A DNA stretch of 18,660 nt, from NCBI GenBank assembly GCA_023132365.1, contig JAGLYJ010000016.1, positions 1 to 18,660 of the forward strand, in the 5' to 3' direction. The first letter of the stretch is position 1. Each line of letters begins with the position of its first letter. Below are positions 16,298 through 18,660 of this stretch, piece after piece. A program made the translations under genes and the position numbers. Source of the DNA: Mycoplasmatota bacterium. GTDB lineage: Bacteria > Bacillota_I > Bacilli_A > Izemoplasmatales > Hujiaoplasmataceae. The notes beneath the pieces are model-generated. The model ran no database searches, was not told where the DNA came from, and saw only the letters and a program-made list of their open reading frames with translations.

Positions 16298-16734
16298 TAA
16301 AAAGAGATAAACCAAAAATTTATTCTCAATTTGAAATTTCTATTATTACTTTTTATGCATCAATGATTTTCTTTTTACCGATAGTTTTAGTGTTTACTTA
16401 TTTATTTGAAATTGATAAAGCATTGAACATTAATACCTTTATGTTTTGGGTATTAATTGCTAATGCAATAACTATGGTATTAGGTACTTTGTATTTAATG
16501 ATTAAAAAGGATTATTTGAAACGCAGTGTTAAAGCCACTTATAGACTTGAATTCTTTTATTTATTGTTTCTAGTAGTTTTTGGAATGCTAGGGTTTGTTG
16601 TAATTTATGACTACCTAGGTGGAGATAGAGCTTATATTGCTAATATTATGATAGTTATATTTTCAATATTAGCATATTTGGTAATATACTTTGGTAGGAG
16701 ATATTTTAAGTTTGATTATATGAAGAAAAAATAA
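16294..16734 (+). CDS. Small four-helix membrane protein, unknown function
   Basis: 146 aa. Basic N terminus, then four predicted membrane helices at about 15-38, 47-70, 85-106 and 113-133, with a Lys/Arg-rich loop (71-84) and a basic C-terminal end. No signal peptide, catalytic motif or known family is recognised. The ATG overlaps the stop of the AI-2E family gene (ATGA) with GGAG about 10 nt upstream, so it is co-translated with it and may be a partner subunit; that is inference from position only. Followed by a hairpin with a T-rich tail. Confidence 0.7.
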   Translation: MIKRDKPKIYSQFEISIITFYASMIFFLPIVLVFTYLFEIDKALNINTFMFWVLIANAITMVLGTLYLMIKKDYLKRSVKATYRLEFFYLLFLVVFGMLGFVVIYDYLGGDRAYIANIMIVIFSILAYLVIYFGRRYFKFDYMKKK

Positions 16735-16735
16735 T

Positions 16736-16761
16736 GGCTGCTTTTTGCGGCCTTAATTTTT
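16736..16761 (+). terminator. Probable weak intrinsic terminator
   Basis: Six-base-pair GC-rich stem GGCTGC (16736-16741) / GCGGCC (16747-16752) with one T:G pair, loop TTTTT, followed by TTAATTTTT. It starts right after the stop of the small membrane protein and ends just before the tcdA ribosome-binding site. The tail is interrupted by AA, so termination may be partial. No separate tcdA promoter is visible, so tcdA probably depends on read-through. Confidence 0.55.
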
Positions 16762-16774
16762 GGGAGGTAAATTT

Positions 16775-17461
16775 ATGAGATTTGATCGTTTTAAAAGTCT
16801 TATTGGAAAAGCTGAATTTGAAGATTTACGACATAAGTCTGTAGTTATTTTTGGGTTAGGTGGTGTAGGTAGTTATGTAGCTGAAGCAATTGCTAGAAGT
16901 GGGATTGAGCGAATAATTATTTGTGATTTTGATTATGTAGAAGAGTCTAATATTAATCGCCAATTAATAGCTACTGATTCAACTACTGGAATGCTTAAAA
17001 CTGAGGTTATGGAAGCTAGAATTAAAGATATTAATCCTAATGCTAGAGTTCTATCTTATCCAGTTAAAGCTAATGATACGATTATCAAAGAAATTGTAAG
17101 CTTACACCCTGATTTTATCGCTGATGCAATTGATGACATTGATGCGAAAACGTTCCTAATAAAAAGTGCGATTAAGAAAGACATTCCTTTTATTTCTTCA
17201 ATGGGTTTTGCTAATAAGTTGCATCCAGAGTTAGTTGAGATTTCTACCTTGAGGAAAACATCAGTTTGCCCATTAGCTAAAACTATGAGAAGACGATTAA
17301 AAATGGATGATGTTACTCTTAATTTTCCAGTTGTATATTCGACTGAAACACCAATTAGGAAATATAGTAAAGAATCTTTAGGTACTAGTCCATATGTGCC
17401 AAGCGTTGCTGGATTGGTTATGGCTTCATATATTGTCAATCACCTTATAGGAGAAAGTTGA
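16775..17461 (+). CDS. tcdA: tRNA threonylcarbamoyladenosine dehydratase (TcdA/CsdL, E1-like)
   Basis: ATP-dependent enzyme that cyclises t6A at position 37 of ANN-reading tRNAs to ct6A. 228 aa from the chosen start, close to the family's usual 240-270. ThiF/E1-like fold: start MRFDRFKSLIG, nucleotide-binding VVIFGLGGVGSYVAEAIARSGI (23-44), Asp51 with FDYVEESNINRQ (52-63), DAIDDIDAK (117-125), and SSMGFANKLHP (141-151). The CPLAKTMRRRLK segment (165-176) matches the family's DPLAK region. A TTG at 16760 is also in frame, but it coincides with the Shine-Dalgarno GGGAGGT (16762-16768), so the ATG at 16775 is the better start. The stop shares one base with the msrA ATG (TGATG). Confidence 0.88.
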   Translation: MRFDRFKSLIGKAEFEDLRHKSVVIFGLGGVGSYVAEAIARSGIERIIICDFDYVEESNINRQLIATDSTTGMLKTEVMEARIKDINPNARVLSYPVKANDTIIKEIVSLHPDFIADAIDDIDAKTFLIKSAIKKDIPFISSMGFANKLHPELVEISTLRKTSVCPLAKTMRRRLKMDDVTLNFPVVYSTETPIRKYSKESLGTSPYVPSVAGLVMASYIVNHLIGES

Positions 17462-17952
17462 TGAAAAGAATAACACTTGCAGGTGGATGTTTTTGGGGTT
17501 TAGAAGCCTATTTTTTAAGAGTTGATGGAGTATTAAAGACCTCTGCTGGGTATATTGATGGTTTGTCTGAAAATCCAACATACAGAGATGTGTGTGATGG
17601 ATCTGGCCATGCTGAAGCAATTTATCTAGAGTATGATGAGAATATTATTGAATTAAACATGGTTTTAAAACATTTCTTTAGGATTGTTGATCCAACCCAA
17701 ATAAACCAACAAGGCAATGACATAGGGATGCAATATCGCAGTTCAATATATTATTATGATTTAGAAGATAGTTTAACTATCAAAAAACATATAGATTCAA
17801 TAAAAGCAAATTACAAGAAGCCGATTCAAACTAAGGTTTTACTAGCTTCAACATTCTATGATGCTGAAGAGTATCATCAAAAGTATTTAGATAAAAATCC
17901 AAATGGATATTGTCATATAAACTTAAGTTTACTAAATGAAAAGTTAGATTAA
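17461..17952 (+). CDS. msrA: Peptide-methionine (S)-S-oxide reductase MsrA
   Basis: Repairs oxidised methionine (S-epimer) in proteins. 163 aa. N-terminal catalytic motif GGCFWGLEAYF with nucleophile Cys10, then GVLKTSAGYIDG, NPTYRDVCDGSGHAEA, the FRIVDPTQINQQGNDIGMQYRSSIYY core, and EEYHQKYLDKNPNGYCHI near the C terminus, whose Cys is a plausible resolving residue. A TTG three bases upstream (17458) is in frame, but ATG at 17461 is better spaced (7 nt) from AGGAG (17449-17453). Overlaps the tcdA stop by one base, so the two are translationally coupled; they have no obvious functional link beyond co-expression. Confidence 0.94.
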   Translation: MKRITLAGGCFWGLEAYFLRVDGVLKTSAGYIDGLSENPTYRDVCDGSGHAEAIYLEYDENIIELNMVLKHFFRIVDPTQINQQGNDIGMQYRSSIYYYDLEDSLTIKKHIDSIKANYKKPIQTKVLLASTFYDAEEYHQKYLDKNPNGYCHINLSLLNEKLD

Positions 17953-17983
17953 CAAAAATTAATGAGATTACGAGGGATACTAA

Positions 17984-18469
17984 ATGAAAAGAAATAATTA
18001 TATAACTTGGGATGAATATTTTATGGGAGTAGCTAATCTATCTGCTCTTAGATCAAAAGATGAATCTAGCCAAGTAGGGGCTTGTATTGTTAATCAAAAA
18101 AATCATATTATAGGTATAGGGTATAATGGATTACCTAATGGTTGTAGTGATGATGAATTTCCTTGGGAAAGAGAAGGAGATTTTCTTACTACTAAATATG
18201 CTTATGTAGTACATGCAGAAGCTAATGCAATATTAAATGCAAGTGTAAATCTTGATAATTCAAGAATCTACGTGACACTTTTCCCTTGTAATGAATGCGC
18301 AAAACTAATTATTCAATCTGGAATAAAAGAAGTAATATACTTAGAAGACAAATATAATGAAAGTGATATTTGTTTTGCATCAAGAAGATTATTTAATAGC
18401 GCAGGTGTAAAACTAAGACAGCTTACAGATTATGAAGTGAAGGTATCTGGTCATGAAAGAGCTAAGTAA
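17984..18469 (+). CDS. Deoxycytidylate (dCMP) deaminase, ComEB-like
   Basis: Zinc-dependent deaminase converting dCMP to dUMP for dTTP synthesis. 161 aa. Zinc site: His77-Ala-Glu79 (HAEANAI) and PCNEC (Cys102, Cys105). The N-terminal W-DEYFMGVANLSALRSKDESSQVGACIV and YNGLPNGCSDDEFPW segments match the dCMP deaminase/ComEB group rather than tRNA adenosine or guanine deaminases. GAGGGA (17972-17977) precedes the ATG by 6 nt. Follows msrA after 31 nt with no visible terminator or promoter, so it is probably in the same transcript. Its last 17 nt overlap the next gene. Confidence 0.92.
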   Translation: MKRNNYITWDEYFMGVANLSALRSKDESSQVGACIVNQKNHIIGIGYNGLPNGCSDDEFPWEREGDFLTTKYAYVVHAEANAILNASVNLDNSRIYVTLFPCNECAKLIIQSGIKEVIYLEDKYNESDICFASRRLFNSAGVKLRQLTDYEVKVSGHERAK

Positions 18470-18660
18470 ATATTTATTACCATTCATAAAAGTTTTAATA
18501 ATTCCGTACATATTTATTATGTTTGTTTTAGTTTGGCCGATTGAATTTTATATCAGTAGTCCAGGTGGAATTGCTGAAGTAGAAGATTTAATAGAAATTG
18601 AATACAATCTAGATAAAGAAATTGAAGGTTCAATATCTACAACATATATTATGTATATAA
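18453..18660 (+). CDS. YlbL/SepM-like membrane-anchored PDZ protease, 5' part only
   Basis: Partial; continues beyond the window. The reading frame from ATG 18453 is open to the end (69 codons). The visible part has a short basic N terminus, one membrane helix (about residues 10-29, LPFIKVLIIPYIFIMFVLVW) and then EFYISSPGGIAEVEDLIEIE...EIEGSISTTYIMY. The helix followed by a Y-I/V-x-S-PG segment and a short beta-strand region before a 'TTV/TTY' strand is the N-terminal pattern of the YlbL/SepM family (PDZ plus Lon-like Ser-Lys protease anchored outside the membrane). The catalytic domain is not in view. An AAGGT (18440-18444) within the deaminase gene is 8 nt upstream, and the genes overlap by 17 nt. 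Confidence 0.7.
   Translation, partial: MKELSKYLLPFIKVLIIPYIFIMFVLVWPIEFYISSPGGIAEVEDLIEIEYNLDKEIEGSISTTYIMYI

Noticed and set aside
1..18660. UGA-as-tryptophan genetic code, expected for Mycoplasma/Spiroplasma
   Set aside because: TGA ends several conserved genes at their expected lengths, and conserved Trp positions all use TGG.
1..18660. CRISPR arrays, insertion sequences, prophage genes, tRNA/rRNA genes
   Set aside because: No regularly spaced repeats, transposase or phage proteins, or RNA gene structures were seen; the window is continuous housekeeping genes on one strand.

Overview
The window comes from a low-GC, low-complexity-intergenic bacterium of the Firmicutes/Mollicutes type. 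TGG is the only Trp codon in the conserved enzymes, and TGA ends several genes (dtd, the AI-2E protein, tcdA), so the standard bacterial code applies rather than the Mycoplasma/Spiroplasma code. A UGA-stop, AT-rich genome with Gram-positive gene order (recJ-apt-rel-dtd-hisS) and lipoproteins fits an Acholeplasma/Izemoplasma-like lineage or a reduced Firmicute. This placement is an inference; no rRNA is present. All genes lie on the + strand and are tightly packed, and the longest gene-free stretch is only about 140 bases.

Layout. Positions 86-4670 hold topoisomerase IV, with parE and parC overlapping by 8 nt behind an extended -10 promoter. Positions 4722-5984 hold a surface lipoprotein with GLUG-type glycine repeats, closed by an intrinsic terminator. 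Positions 6126-8040 hold a two-gene unit: a protein that reads as a catalytically dead Fic-fold domain fused to a C-terminal winged helix, overlapping nadC (quinolinate phosphoribosyltransferase). A perfect 22-bp palindrome covers the -10 and start region of this unit. Positions 8114-13374 hold a compact recJ-apt-rel-dtd operon (ssDNA exonuclease, adenine salvage, bifunctional (p)ppGpp enzyme, D-aminoacyl-tRNA deacylase). An acyl carrier protein gene with its own strong promoter follows, then a hairpin/T-run, then hisS. Positions 15176-16734 encode an AI-2E family membrane protein and a small four-helix membrane protein. Positions 16775-18469 encode TcdA, MsrA and a dCMP deaminase. The window ends inside a gene for a YlbL/SepM-like membrane-anchored PDZ/Lon-type protease.

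Most of the window is core housekeeping. The strongest candidate for something undescribed is the Fic-like/winged-helix protein plus its palindromic promoter, translationally linked to nadC. By analogy with NrtR (a non-catalytic Nudix domain fused to a winged helix that controls NAD genes), it could be a nucleotide-sensing regulator of NAD synthesis built on a dead Fic domain. Other points worth checking are a Cys4 tail on HisRS, a clamp-binding-like C-terminus and a Gln at the quinolone-contact Ser position in ParC, and a terminator-like hairpin that hisS transcription must apparently pass.
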